Of a stretch of DNA of 64,000 nt, positions 16,048-25,458 are shown in pieces; position 1 is the first letter of the stretch, and the number at the start of each line of letters is the position of its first letter. The stretch is from an uncultured Hyphomonadaceae bacterium. Lineage in GTDB: Bacteria; Pseudomonadota; Alphaproteobacteria; Caulobacterales; Hyphomonadaceae. Below the pieces are notes generated by a model. The model worked only from the letters and a program-made list of their open reading frames with translations, made no database searches and was not told the origin of the DNA. The stretch spans positions 1 through 64,000 of the forward strand of contig CAJXOF010000002.1 in NCBI GenBank assembly GCA_913057945.1. The letters are read 5' to 3'. Position numbers and translations under genes: made by a program.

Positions 16048-16065
16048 TTACAAACGGTTTCATTG
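16048..16065. promoter_or_regulatory. Candidate LacI-family operator
   Basis: TTACAAACGGTTTCATTG in the divergent symporter/LacI gap contains the palindromic core AAACGGTTT (16052-16060), similar to LacI-family operators centred on CG. It lies 97 bp before the symporter start and about 100 bp before the regulator. Confidence 0.45.
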
Positions 16066-16163
16066 CAAGCCATCATGGTGTTTGATGAGGCAGAAGTTTC
16101 GGTAAGCTACGGGATACCGGGTCCGGGACCTCAAGAAGCCAAAAGGCTCGTGGGAGGAATTGG

Positions 16164-17165
16164 ATGGCTCAGATCAGGGATGTCGCGAAGCTTGCGGGTG
16201 TATCCCCTGCGACCGTGTCGCGTGCTTATTCAGATCCCAGCAAACTATCGGAATCGACGCTTCATCGCGTCATGGCCGCCGCTGATGAGCTGAAATACAA
16301 GCCAAGTTCGCTGGCTCAGCTTTTCCGTGAAAAACGGACCAATACCGTATTGGTCATGGTGCCAGATATTGCCAACGTCCTCTTTGCCCGGGTTGTTTCT
16401 GGCATTGAGCGCGTTGCTGTCGAGAACAAGTATAATCTGATTGTTTCGGATACCGGCGACAACGCGGAAATCGAAACCGTTGGCGTGGAAATGGTGGAGA
16501 CCTATCGCGCCGATGGCGTGATACAATTGGGAGAGCGGCCCCTCAGCGAGCTGCATCCTGAGGGTGAGCAGTGCACGATCCCCTTCGTGCAGGCGATCAG
16601 TGCAGATCCGCGGGGCCGCTATCCCACGGTCGGAATCGATGACCGGAAAGCGGCGGCGGCGATGGGCAGCTATCTGTTGTCTCAGGGCCATCGCCGGATC
16701 GGAGTACTCGCCGGGCTCGAAAATCGCGTGGTAACACAGGAGCGGCTGGCCGGATTCAAAGATAGCCTGGCGCTGGCGGATGTAACGTTTGATGAGGTTG
16801 CGGTAGAATATGATACCTATTCCATGGCCGGTGGGGAAAGAGCGGCCACACGCATGTTGTCACGTAAAGACGACCTGACGGCCTTGTTTTGTATGAGTGA
16901 TGAAATCGCGATTGGCGCCATCCGCGCCGCCCATGATCAAGGCTTCATCCTGCCACGGGACCTGTCCATTTCCGGTTTCGACAATATCGAATTTGGCAAG
17001 TACTGCACACCGCCCCTGACGACTGTCATGCAGCCGGCCGAACAGATTGGCGAAGTCGCCATGTCGCTGATGTGCGATACGTTGCGGGGCCAGACCCTGC
17101 CGAAGGCGCACGAAATGCTGCCGACCGAACTCGTCGTGCGGGCAAGTGTCCAGAAACTTCCCTAG
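16164..17165 (+). CDS. LacI family transcriptional regulator
   Basis: A 333-residue repressor: an N-terminal helix-turn-helix (AKLAGVSPATVSRAYSDPSK, about 9-28), hinge helix (PSSLAQLFREK), and a periplasmic-binding-like effector domain with the typical VMVPDIANVLFARVVSGIE, FCMSDEIAIGAI and ISGFDNIEFG blocks. It is divergent from the symporter-GH3 operon and probably represses it until a sugar binds. GGGAGGA precedes ATG 16164. A candidate operator lies at 16048-16065. Confidence 0.92.
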   Translation: MAQIRDVAKLAGVSPATVSRAYSDPSKLSESTLHRVMAAADELKYKPSSLAQLFREKRTNTVLVMVPDIANVLFARVVSGIERVAVENKYNLIVSDTGDNAEIETVGVEMVETYRADGVIQLGERPLSELHPEGEQCTIPFVQAISADPRGRYPTVGIDDRKAAAAMGSYLLSQGHRRIGVLAGLENRVVTQERLAGFKDSLALADVTFDEVAVEYDTYSMAGGERAATRMLSRKDDLTALFCMSDEIAIGAIRAAHDQGFILPRDLSISGFDNIEFGKYCTPPLTTVMQPAEQIGEVAMSLMCDTLRGQTLPKAHEMLPTELVVRASVQKLP

Positions 17166-17187
17166 GATCGTCGGCTGAATGCGGGCG

Positions 17188-20100
17188 TCAGGCCACGACC
17201 TGCTCTGTCACCCGGATGAACTCGCTCAGGCTGTCAACAAGCTCATCTGTAAACAGGCCGTTTTTACTCGTCTTCTGTGCAACAGATTCAAGCGAGAAGG
17301 CAGCTTCTGATACTTCACCGAAGCCAAAACTGCCTGCGGTGCCTGCGATCGAGTGGCACAGATTTCGGATTTCTGTGAGGGCTGTCTTGCGGTCTTCCTG
17401 GCTCAGGATTGTTGCAAACTCGGAAGGTACGCCTGCCAGATAGTCCTTGTATTTGAGTTTCAATTTCTCGAGCGGGTCATTTGCAAGTGGTGTCGGCTCG
17501 GTCTCGGAAACAGGGACGGCCTTTGTGGGGGCAAGCGAGGAGATCAGCGCATTAAGATGCATGATATCGATCGGTTTGGCCGCGTGGTCGGTCATGCCGG
17601 CCGCGACACACTGCGCGATCTGATCCGGAAGCACGTTGGCCGTAAGGGCCACGATGGGCAGGTTTCGCGCAGGCCCTGGCAGGGTTCGGATCGCCCGCGA
17701 AGCCGCGATGCCATCAAATTCCGGCATCTGAACATCCATCAGGATCACGTCGTACAGATCTCCGTTTCGCAGCGATGCAAGTGCTTCGTGAGCGGAAAGA
17801 AATCCGTGGACAGAGTGGCCAAACTTTCCGAGTCCCATTTCCAGCAACTCCAAATTCATGGAGACGTCATCCACGGCCATCACTCGCAATTTCCCAGCAG
17901 GCAGGCGCGATATCGGTTCGTGGGAATCCTGTATTGGCACGGCCGCCGGCTTGAAGGGCAGAACCAGTTTTGCGACTGTGCCTTCACCCAGTTTACTTTC
18001 CAAATGAAGTTCCCCACCCATAAGGCGTGCCAGAGAACGACTGATCGACAATCCAAGGCCTGTTCCGCCGAATTTACGCGTGACGCTATTATCCGCCTGC
18101 TTGAAGCCCTCGAACACGTTATCCAGCTTGGATTCCGGAATGCCGGGACCCGTATCGGCGACGTCGATTTTCAGGTGTCCATCCTCAATGGCCGCGTGGA
18201 CCTGTACGGAACCTTCCGCGGTGAACTTCGCCGAATTGCCAATCAAATTGGTAAGTATCTGCTTCAACCGCACCTCGTCGAGGTAGGCTCCCTGGCTTTC
18301 AACGTGGGATGTCATGGGCACGGTCTTGCCGTTCCGTCCCGCATGTACAAGGTCGATCGTCTCCTGGACGACATGTGCAATATCGACGGCGCGCTCCTCC
18401 AGTTGAACCCGTCCAGCCTCAATTTTCGAATAGTCCAGGATGTCGTTGACAATATCGCGCAGCAGGTGCCCTGCCGACATGGCGCGGGAGACAAATAGTT
18501 TCTGTTCTTGATCGAGGGATGTTTCGCCCAACAATTGCGTAAAACCCAGAATACCGTTCAGGGGAGTGCGGATCTCGTGGCTCATATTGGAGAGAAATTC
18601 AGCTTTCGCTTTGCCTGCGGCCTCAGCATCAGCGCGCGCTTCGGCCAGGGCCTGTTCGCGCTCCTTGCGGTCTGTGATGTCGCGGAAGGTCGAAATGATT
18701 TCACGCGCGTGACCATCGCCCCCTTTGATTATTTTCGGATTTCCTTCGAGCCAGATGATGTCACCATTCTTGTCTCGTGCTCGGAACTCTCTCTGTGCAG
18801 ATGGGTCGATCTCATTACTCTTGAACAAATCCTCGGTGATCTCGATGGCATATTTTCGATCTTCCGGGATGGTGAAATCCAGCGTTGAGAGACCAATCGC
18901 GTCCTCCGGCGAGATACCCAAGACTTCGCAGGCTGGAGAGGCATAGGTAATGATGCCATCCATGCCGAACTTGACGATAATATCGGTCGAATTTTCGGCA
19001 AGGGTTCGGTACTTGGATTCACTCGTGGCGAGGGCTTCCATCATGGTCTGTTCGTCCGTGACATCCTTGAAGACGCCGAAGACGCGCTCGACCTTTCCAG
19101 TCTCGTTTGTCAGATAGTCCCCGATAGATCGCACCCGGCGCCGTTTGCCGTCTGACTTTCTCACGATAGTCGCTTGGAATTCCCACCCTTGGGCCTGGCT
19201 GATCGCGCGCTGAACCAGCCCTCGAATGCGGTCGCGATCTTCCTCTGCATAGAACATGATGGCGTCGCCATACATCGGATTGAACTCTTCAGGAGTTACG
19301 CCGTGGATTGCATAGACTTCCGGCGACCAAACCACTTCCTGTGTGAGGGGGGTAAGGGTCCAATGCCCGACCCCCGCCATACGTTCGGCGAGACGGGCCT
19401 TTGTCAGCATTTCCTGCTGCTCTCGGGATTTGCGAGTCAGTCGTTCCCGAGAGCGTTTGATGTGGTTCACAAGACGGCGGCGGTCAGAGGCGGCCGCGCC
19501 GATCGCAAGCCCCAGAATAGAATTGGTCGCCAGGAACAATTGCAGAGCGAGAATTTTGGAGGTGAAGTCAGAGGACATCAGGCTAATTGGACCCGTTCCC
19601 GCCAGGGTAAATGGCAGGGAAATGGCTGTGATCATGAGTAGCCCGATCGCCGCTGCTTTTACTCCGCCGCTGAAGGCCAGAAATACGAGAACGGGAGGAA
19701 CGAGGAAGAGAAAAGGATAATCATTCTGTGCGAAGACGAAGAAGGTCGTGGCGCAAAGTAGTCCGAGTTTGAGAATATACTGGATGTCAGGAGCTGTGCT
19801 GACGAATTTCCTGGATCGGTCTGCCAGTGACCAGATGATGGGTGCGAACAGGATGATGCCGAGGAAATCTGCCGAAAACCACAGGAGTGCATTGGGAAGG
19901 ATGACCTTTTCGCCTGTGGCCGACAATCCTATCCCCGCAACGAAGGATGATAGGAGGCATCCCACAAAGGCACCCACGACCAGCGTGGACATACCAGCGA
20001 GGCTGATAAAGCGGATCTTGCGCCGATTGGTGAAGATGTAAGCCACGCAGCAAACTTCGGTCAGATTGGCGAGCGCCAGAACGGCCGCGCCAGGCACATC

Positions 20101-20382
20101 GTCCCCGGCGAAACGATTGGCCAAGAACAATGCGGTCACCATTGAGATGAGAAGCGAAGCCCAGCTCTTCCTGGGAATTTTCAGAAGCAGGATAATAAGC
20201 ATTGCATTGACCGGCCAGATGGCGGCCACGCGTCCGGCGCCTCGTGTAAACTCAATCATCGTGGCTGCCAGGACGAAGACGAGTATCCCTACCCCAATAT
20301 TCCGGGCGAGCGAGACAAGAAGGCCTCGAAAACGAGGGGATCGTCCGAAGGATGTTGGAATGGCCGGGTCTGGATGGGACAT
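17188..20382 (-). CDS. Hybrid sensor histidine kinase with MASE1-type membrane domain, PAS repeats, receiver and Hpt
   Basis: A 1064-residue protein. Residues about 20-300 form a MASE1-like multi-helix membrane sensor; then come PAS/PAC domains (about 335-445 and 460-575), HisKA with SHEIRTPLNG (His near 602), HATPase (LIGNSAKF, DTGPGIP, GTGLGLSIS), a receiver with Asp near 882 (ILMDVQMPEFDG), and a C-terminal Hpt domain with its His near 1010 (LCHSIAGTAG). This is a complete internal phosphorelay. Its output partner is unknown; the divergent PhyR-like gene at 20835 is a candidate only by position. It converges on the LacI gene. Confidence 0.92.
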   Translation of the reverse strand: MSHPDPAIPTSFGRSPRFRGLLVSLARNIGVGILVFVLAATMIEFTRGAGRVAAIWPVNAMLIILLLKIPRKSWASLLISMVTALFLANRFAGDDVPGAAVLALANLTEVCCVAYIFTNRRKIRFISLAGMSTLVVGAFVGCLLSSFVAGIGLSATGEKVILPNALLWFSADFLGIILFAPIIWSLADRSRKFVSTAPDIQYILKLGLLCATTFFVFAQNDYPFLFLVPPVLVFLAFSGGVKAAAIGLLMITAISLPFTLAGTGPISLMSSDFTSKILALQLFLATNSILGLAIGAAASDRRRLVNHIKRSRERLTRKSREQQEMLTKARLAERMAGVGHWTLTPLTQEVVWSPEVYAIHGVTPEEFNPMYGDAIMFYAEEDRDRIRGLVQRAISQAQGWEFQATIVRKSDGKRRRVRSIGDYLTNETGKVERVFGVFKDVTDEQTMMEALATSESKYRTLAENSTDIIVKFGMDGIITYASPACEVLGISPEDAIGLSTLDFTIPEDRKYAIEITEDLFKSNEIDPSAQREFRARDKNGDIIWLEGNPKIIKGGDGHAREIISTFRDITDRKEREQALAEARADAEAAGKAKAEFLSNMSHEIRTPLNGILGFTQLLGETSLDQEQKLFVSRAMSAGHLLRDIVNDILDYSKIEAGRVQLEERAVDIAHVVQETIDLVHAGRNGKTVPMTSHVESQGAYLDEVRLKQILTNLIGNSAKFTAEGSVQVHAAIEDGHLKIDVADTGPGIPESKLDNVFEGFKQADNSVTRKFGGTGLGLSISRSLARLMGGELHLESKLGEGTVAKLVLPFKPAAVPIQDSHEPISRLPAGKLRVMAVDDVSMNLELLEMGLGKFGHSVHGFLSAHEALASLRNGDLYDVILMDVQMPEFDGIAASRAIRTLPGPARNLPIVALTANVLPDQIAQCVAAGMTDHAAKPIDIMHLNALISSLAPTKAVPVSETEPTPLANDPLEKLKLKYKDYLAGVPSEFATILSQEDRKTALTEIRNLCHSIAGTAGSFGFGEVSEAAFSLESVAQKTSKNGLFTDELVDSLSEFIRVTEQVVA

Positions 20383-20834
20383 GGATCAAATCCGCAATTA
20401 GGATTGTTCATATAGAGGCGTATACAGAAGACATGGTGGGATTACATACCGCCAGTCCTGGAATGAATCGCCTGAACGTTGAATTCCGTAAGGCTTACAG
20501 TTTCAAATTAGAACGAAAACAAGGCAAGACTATCTTAACAGCGGTGAGGCGAGCGGAATGGGCCGCTTAATGGGGTGGTGGAGAGGTGCATATCTGATCC
20601 TGTCAAAGGGCCTAAACTACTGAAGGCCGCCGAATACACTCAGAAAAGGGTGGTGATATCATCATCGTCCGTCCTTCTGCGGCGACTGCAAGTGAACTGC
20701 GGATTTGTGTGGAAACTTGTTTCAATTGAGTTTAGGTCATCAGTTTTCCCGCAGTGGGCGAAATTCCTTTGTCGAAATGATCGGGCGGGCTTGCTGTATT
20801 CCTCAGATTGAGGTGCGGGACGTTAGAGGCTGAG
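20383..20834. other. 452-bp divergent intergenic region
   Basis: Gap between the hybrid kinase and the PhyR-like gene. It looks less G+C-rich than its neighbours. Short open frames here have no ribosome-binding site and no recognisable product. I looked for GGAAC-N16/17-CGTT on both strands and found only ill-spaced pieces such as GGAAT-N12-CGTT near 20460. I see no convincing terminator or RNA gene. Confidence 0.5.
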
Positions 20835-21605
20835 ATGTTTTCGGATATCGTATCTTCAGAACTCAGATCCTTGAGATCCTATGCCCAGCTCCTGCTGGGG
20901 GCGGCCGATGAGGGCGACCAAGCTGTTTGTGACGTTCTGCAAGGGCTGATTGAAACCGCGACATCCGCTGATATGGGCGGTATGGACCGCACATCCTTGT
21001 TTCAACAGCTCGATGAAGCGCTGTACCCTCTGGCCCAAGAGGGTATGGATAACGAGTGCACCCATCCAATTTTGCATGAATTGACGCTTATTGAGCGCCG
21101 CGTGTTGTTGTTGTGCATTGTGGGCGGCTTCGATATCCCGGAACTGTCTCGTATCACTGGCTTGCATGAACCAGAAATCAGGCAGGTGCTGGCCCGCGTA
21201 CAAACGGTTGTCCATGCAGCCACGCGAACGGGCGTCCTGATCATCGAAGATGAGCCTCACATGGCGGAGTTGCTGTCTGTTCTGGTAGAGCAGACCGGTC
21301 ATTGGGTGGCAGGAGTTGCTCACACCCGGGACGAAGCCGTAAAGCTCGCAAGCGAGCAAAGTTTCGGGCTCATTCTGTCGGACATCGAGCTTGGCGAAGA
21401 AGTCTGTGGCAAAATGGCGGTCACCACGATTCGCGAGACGCTCGGCTATGATGTGCCCACCATCTATATTACTGCGCACCCTGAGCGGCTTGAAGATGGG
21501 GAATCTCCCGGCCAGGACGGACTCGTTCCCAAACCCTTTGATATCTGGCGGGTTCGGGAAGCGGTAAATCGCGCGATCAATGCGCACATGTCCATCTTCG
21601 CCTGA
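20835..21605 (+). CDS. Second PhyR-like response regulator
   Basis: A 256-residue protein with the PhyR layout: an N-terminal sigma-like region (about 1-130, LTLIERRVLLLCIVGGFDIP) and a C-terminal receiver (about 134-250; VLIIEDEP, phospho-acceptor Asp183 in LSDIELG, YITAHPERL, PKPF). It is clearly related to PhyR at 5525-6319 but diverged, especially in the first 80 residues. It could be a second anti-anti-sigma factor, perhaps serving the EcfG-like sigma at 2293. ATG 20835 is preferred over the upstream frame start at 20808. Confidence 0.87.
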   Translation: MFSDIVSSELRSLRSYAQLLLGAADEGDQAVCDVLQGLIETATSADMGGMDRTSLFQQLDEALYPLAQEGMDNECTHPILHELTLIERRVLLLCIVGGFDIPELSRITGLHEPEIRQVLARVQTVVHAATRTGVLIIEDEPHMAELLSVLVEQTGHWVAGVAHTRDEAVKLASEQSFGLILSDIELGEEVCGKMAVTTIRETLGYDVPTIYITAHPERLEDGESPGQDGLVPKPFDIWRVREAVNRAINAHMSIFA

Positions 21606-21643
21606 GGGGCGGAAGGATGTGCGCCGTTCGCTAAAGGCGGCGG

Positions 21644-22258
21644 CTAGGGTGTGAGCATGTCATTTCGCAGATCGCTGTTCGTGGACGCGATCTTGACGCT
21701 GACAATGTAGGCTTTCTCGTTTTCCATGTTGGCCAGGATAAGGCCGGCCTGATCGCTCGGGATAAGACGAAGGAAGCCTGCTGCGAATCCGGCATCCATC
21801 TGGTTGAAGATACCGGCCGCCTGATCCGGCTTCATCGCCCCATACATCTGAGCAAGGTGCTGGATGTCCTGATTGGCAGTTTCCGCCATGCGCTGCCACC
21901 TGTCGTCCAGTTGCTGCTGAATGACCTTCAGGTCCTCTGCTTGCTGGTCGAGCTCCATCTTGCGGTTCTGGAAGCTTATTTCTTCTGTCCGCAGGTCGGA
22001 AATTCGCTGTTCAATGCTTTTCTGGTCCTGCTCCATTGCTTCGACAAGGTCGCCGGTCAGGCAGACCTTCCTGACCAGATCAGAATCATCGACATAGCTC
22101 TTGGGAAGCGCGTCGGATGGACGGCTGCTGGGGGAATCCGCCCCGGTCGTCGCAAAAGCCTGCGGTAACCAGCGTGTGCCGCCTGCGATCGTGAACAGGA
22201 CCCCAATGGTGAGAAGAACGTGTGTGCGCCCGCTATTCTTTATGCCCATAGCTCTCAT
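21644..22258 (-). CDS. MotE-like flagellar protein (MgtE N-terminal-like domain)
   Basis: About 204 residues: a short N-terminal hydrophobic anchor or signal (HVLLTIGVLFTIAGG), a coiled coil rich in Glu and Gln (about 75-125), and a C-terminal MgtE-N-like domain with YGAMKPDQAAGIFNQMD and LIPSDQAGLILANME. This matches the MotE-type proteins found beside fliL in alphaproteobacteria; in Sinorhizobium MotE is a periplasmic chaperone for MotC. The start is ATG 22258 or 22249, both overlapping the DUF6468 gene; the longer frame upstream is unlikely. Last gene of the fliL operon. Confidence 0.75.
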   Translation of the reverse strand: MRAMGIKNSGRTHVLLTIGVLFTIAGGTRWLPQAFATTGADSPSSRPSDALPKSYVDDSDLVRKVCLTGDLVEAMEQDQKSIEQRISDLRTEEISFQNRKMELDQQAEDLKVIQQQLDDRWQRMAETANQDIQHLAQMYGAMKPDQAAGIFNQMDAGFAAGFLRLIPSDQAGLILANMENEKAYIVSVKIASTNSDLRNDMLTP

Positions 22259-22751
22259 AAACCCTTTTGGTCTTGGCCTTGTCGTCGTCTTCGAAAAGGT
22301 AGTCTGAACTGTCCAGACTGGAGGCAACCCGGTTGGCAACGCCTTCCAGGCGTGTGGTAAGTCGTGTGATCTCAGCGACCCGATCGGAGGATTGTGCGAG
22401 CGCATCGCGCATGGTGCTGCGAATTTCTGCGTCGGCAGCCTGGATGCGGCGCGAGGTTTCGCGATCCTTCATCTCGAGGGCATCTTTCAACTCGGTGAGT
22501 TTCTTGCCGGCCTCGTGCGCTTCGGTAAGGATTGCGGACAATCGAACGGCGATTTCTCCGGACTTGGCCTGCGCCTCGTGCTTCGCGGAGGACACGGCAG
22601 CAACTGATTCGGACATGGCCCGAATCGAGGCGCCGAGCCCATCCTTGGTATTCTGCAGGGCTTTCAGCCGCCGGCTGAGCAAGGCGCAATACAGGCAAGC
22701 CGCAAATGAGACGAGGAAGAGCGCGATGTCGGAAGGATCGAGAGGCATCAT
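22233..22751 (-). CDS. DUF6468-type flagellar-associated membrane protein
   Basis: A 172-residue protein with one N-terminal transmembrane helix (IALFLVSFAACLYCALLSRR, about residues 8-27) and a long coiled coil to about residue 140. Proteins of this type lie between fliL (or fliM) and the MotE-like gene in Caulobacterales and relatives. It starts 1 bp from the end of fliL and overlaps the next gene, so the three are one operon. The role is unknown; a link to the motor is inferred from position. Confidence 0.7.
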   Translation of the reverse strand: MMPLDPSDIALFLVSFAACLYCALLSRRLKALQNTKDGLGASIRAMSESVAAVSSAKHEAQAKSGEIAVRLSAILTEAHEAGKKLTELKDALEMKDRETSRRIQAADAEIRSTMRDALAQSSDRVAEITRLTTRLEGVANRVASSLDSSDYLFEDDDKAKTKRVYESYGHKE

Positions 22752-22752
22752 C

Positions 22753-23259
22753 TCACCGTAGTAGGAATTCGGTTACGAGCACGCCGTGCGACGTGTCCGC
22801 ACCGAGCACGATTTCAGACCGCATCGCAAGTTGCTCCCTCATTTTGGGATAGAAGTCGGCTGATTCGAAGTCGGACAATTGAAGCGCCCGCAGATAGCCG
22901 ACAAACGCATCGACCAGCATGGGCTCGGCTTTCTTGACGGCCCCCATATGGCTGCTGTCCGAAATCACGGACGTCTTGATTTTCACGTAGCGTGTGGCCG
23001 GCTCGTTGCCGATCGTGACAAGGATTTCCTGCAACTCGACATAGACGTGATCCTCCAGCGCCAGCGGGACATGCGCCGCTGTGCCATCCGTGCCAGGTGC
23101 GCATGCGAGGGCCGCAGGATTCGGGCTGGGCGACAAAAAGAACACGACACCGAATGCGCCAGCCATGCTGACGACAGCCAGGATGACCAGGGGGATCAAG
23201 CCACCGCCGGACGACTTTTTCTCAAGAGGCTCTGTGTCGGAATCTGTAGCCAAGACCAC
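22753..23259 (-). CDS. fliL: Flagellar basal-body protein FliL
   Basis: A 168-residue single-span membrane protein: cytoplasmic tail, helix at about 21-44 (LIPLVILAVVSMAGAFGVVF), then a periplasmic domain with ATRYVKIKTSVI, VDAFVGYLRAL and VLVTEFLLR, typical of FliL, which supports stator function near MotAB. The reading frame starts with GTG 23259, but AAAGG is too close to it; TTG 23253 is better spaced and may be the real start. It heads a minus-strand operon divergent from fliF. A second FliL-like gene is at 39877. Confidence 0.85.
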   Translation of the reverse strand: MVLATDSDTEPLEKKSSGGGLIPLVILAVVSMAGAFGVVFFLSPSPNPAALACAPGTDGTAAHVPLALEDHVYVELQEILVTIGNEPATRYVKIKTSVISDSSHMGAVKKAEPMLVDAFVGYLRALQLSDFESADFYPKMREQLAMRSEIVLGADTSHGVLVTEFLLR

Positions 23260-23291
23260 ACCTTTGCAAAAAATGTCGCTGACAACGCATA

Positions 23292-23306
23292 TTAATTTCT
23301 GGGTAA
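23292..23306 (+). promoter_or_regulatory. Possible CtrA half-consensus site between fliL and fliF
   Basis: TTAA-N7-GTAA in the 119-bp divergent gap, one base off the TTAA-N7-TTAA CtrA consensus. CtrA controls early flagellar operons in Caulobacter; binding here is a guess. Confidence 0.3.
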
Positions 23307-23378
23307 AGGAAGCGTTAATGATTTCGGGGAAAATGTTAACTAATTGATTGGGGCGTTGGGATCGGGGTTTTCTGGCCT

Positions 23379-24896
23379 ATGAAATTATTGGACACACTGA
23401 AGGCGCTATCCATGGCGCAGAAGCTCGCACTTGCAGGCGCGCTAGCTGGTGTGGTGATTGCCATGACGATGCTGATGCAAGGCGCCGTCAAGCAACCTAT
23501 GGGATTGCTCTATTCCGGGCTCGACCCGATGCATACGGGCGAAGTGATCGCTGAACTCGAAAAACGCGGTGTCGACTACGAGATTCGCGGCGAGGCGATC
23601 TTTGTTCCCAATTCCGAGCGTGATTCGGTTCGCTTCTCGCTCGCAAAGGACGGGTTGCCCCAACAATCCGTGCGGGGATACGAATTGCTGGACGATGTGA
23701 ACGGTTTCTCGGTCACATCGGAAATGTACAACGCGACCTATTGGCGGGCGAAGGAAGGCGAGCTGACCCGCACCATCCTGGCCATTCCGGGTGTCGCCTC
23801 GGCGCGGGTACATATCGGGGCCAGCCTGCGGTCTGGTTTCTCACGGTCCGGTCCGTCGCAGACCGCTTCGGTAACTTTGGTCGCCAGCAACCGGATCAGC
23901 GCCAGTCAGGCGGAAGCGATCCAGTATCTCGTCGCGCTTGCCGTATCCGGGCTGGAGCCGACCGATGTGGCGGTAATCGATCCAAAGCGGGGTCTGCTGG
24001 CCGGGCCTAATGTCGACCGGATGGAAGAGCCTGGTGTGATGGCTGAGGGCCAGTCCAGTCATCTGGAACAAAAAATCCTGCGCCTGCTTGAGGCGCGTGT
24101 CGGTCCGGGCAATGCGCGCGTATCCGTAACGGTAGACGTAAACCGCCAGCGCCAGCGCGTCTCCGAAGTCGTCTTCGATCCGAACTCACGCGTTATTCGC
24201 AACCGCACCAGCAATGACATCAGCGAAGCAAGTGGCGGCGGAGGCGGTGGCGGTGTGACGGTGTCCAGCAATTTGCCCCAAGGGGCAGGTGGCTCAAGCG
24301 GCAGCAACAGCACGGTCAAGAACTCCACAGAAAGCGTCGTCTACGACATCAATGAAACCCGCCGGGAAACCGAAACCCTGCCGGGGGAAATCGAACGTAT
24401 CTCGGTCGCTGTGCTGCTCAACGAGCAAGTGCTGGGCTTTGATGCCAATGCCGAGGATTCGGCACCGCTGATGCGCAGCCTCGTCTCCGACTTCGAACAG
24501 CTGATCCTGTCAGGCGCGGGCCTGAACGCGGATCGCGGTGATTCGCTGACGGTGGATTTGATGCCGTTCCAGGAAATGGAAGTCGAAGAGCTCACGCCCG
24601 CTCCCGGCCTCGTAGAGACGCTGACGGAGCGCTATTTCTGGTCCGCCCTGCAGGCGATCCTGCTTGGGCTGGTGGTGATCGTTCTCGGGTTTGGCGTTGT
24701 GCGCCCCTTGCTGTCCCAAGGCCCGAAAACCGGTCTGGATACGGCGGCCGGCGCGGCCGCTGCTCCTGCCTTGACGAACGAAGCCCCGGACGCGCTGGAC
24801 TATCTCAAGGATTATACGCGCGAGCGTCAGGATGAGACGGCCAGCCTGCTTCAGGAATGGTTGAACGAAGACCGGAAGGCGCTGGTCAATGAGTGA
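23379..24896 (+). CDS. fliF: Flagellar MS-ring protein FliF
   Basis: A 505-residue protein with an N-terminal transmembrane helix (about 14-32), ring-building domains including YEIRGEAIFVPNSERDSVRF and GVASARVHIG, a low-complexity Gly/Ser loop (about 280-315), and a second helix near 415-445 before the cytoplasmic tail that binds FliG. It is somewhat shorter than many FliF proteins (about 530-560). First gene of the fliF-fliH-fliN-fliP-fliG operon and overlapping the next gene by 8 bp. Confidence 0.95.
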   Translation: MKLLDTLKALSMAQKLALAGALAGVVIAMTMLMQGAVKQPMGLLYSGLDPMHTGEVIAELEKRGVDYEIRGEAIFVPNSERDSVRFSLAKDGLPQQSVRGYELLDDVNGFSVTSEMYNATYWRAKEGELTRTILAIPGVASARVHIGASLRSGFSRSGPSQTASVTLVASNRISASQAEAIQYLVALAVSGLEPTDVAVIDPKRGLLAGPNVDRMEEPGVMAEGQSSHLEQKILRLLEARVGPGNARVSVTVDVNRQRQRVSEVVFDPNSRVIRNRTSNDISEASGGGGGGGVTVSSNLPQGAGGSSGSNSTVKNSTESVVYDINETRRETETLPGEIERISVAVLLNEQVLGFDANAEDSAPLMRSLVSDFEQLILSGAGLNADRGDSLTVDLMPFQEMEVEELTPAPGLVETLTERYFWSALQAILLGLVVIVLGFGVVRPLLSQGPKTGLDTAAGAAAAPALTNEAPDALDYLKDYTRERQDETASLLQEWLNEDRKALVNE

Positions 24897-25458
24897 GTCG
24901 CCGTTCGCCAACCTTCCGAGATTTGATCAATCCCCGGACCATGTGGCCGGGGCAGGGAGCATCGGGACTTCTGCGTCGCCGGAAGAAAGTTCTCAGGATG
25001 TGGTGCCTGAAGAAGTGATCGAGGTTGTACCGGAACTTGATCCGAACGTGGAAATTCTTCTCAAGCGCCTGTCGGACGAAGTCGAGCGAACCAATGAGCG
25101 TGTGCTGGCACAGACGACGTCCTGGGTGACGGCGATAGCCGGAAGCCTGTTCCCGGAATTGTCCAAGACCTTTCTTGCAGAGGAAATCGGCTTGCAACTG
25201 CCAAGCCTGTTGCCAGAATCTGCAAATCGTGTGGAGATTACAGCACCTGAACCCCTCGCACATGAGATCCGGGATATCGTTCAGCGCTCAAACAAACTTG
25301 CCAGTTTGTGCGCGGTGTCTCCGGCCCCCGCTTCTGCGCACCAGGATGTGGAAGTATCGTGGGTTACCGGAGGCGTGTCCCTCGAATTCGACGGATTGCT
25401 GGAGGCCTGCATGAGCCGGCTGCAATCCATTCAATCGCACCAAAAGGAAACATTGTGA
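24889..25458 (+). CDS. FliH-like (FlbE-type) flagellar export accessory protein
   Basis: A 189-residue acidic protein with an unstructured Ser/Pro-rich N-terminus (about 1-45), a helical region (LLKRLSDEVERTNERVLAQT) and a C-terminal mixed domain ending near VSWVTGGVSLEFDGLLEACM. It is very divergent; the call rests mainly on its place between fliF and fliN, where Caulobacter has flbE/fliH, and on the FliH-like C-terminus. FliH normally controls the export ATPase FliI, encoded here at 46836. Confidence 0.6.
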   Translation: MSESPFANLPRFDQSPDHVAGAGSIGTSASPEESSQDVVPEEVIEVVPELDPNVEILLKRLSDEVERTNERVLAQTTSWVTAIAGSLFPELSKTFLAEEIGLQLPSLLPESANRVEITAPEPLAHEIRDIVQRSNKLASLCAVSPAPASAHQDVEVSWVTGGVSLEFDGLLEACMSRLQSIQSHQKETL

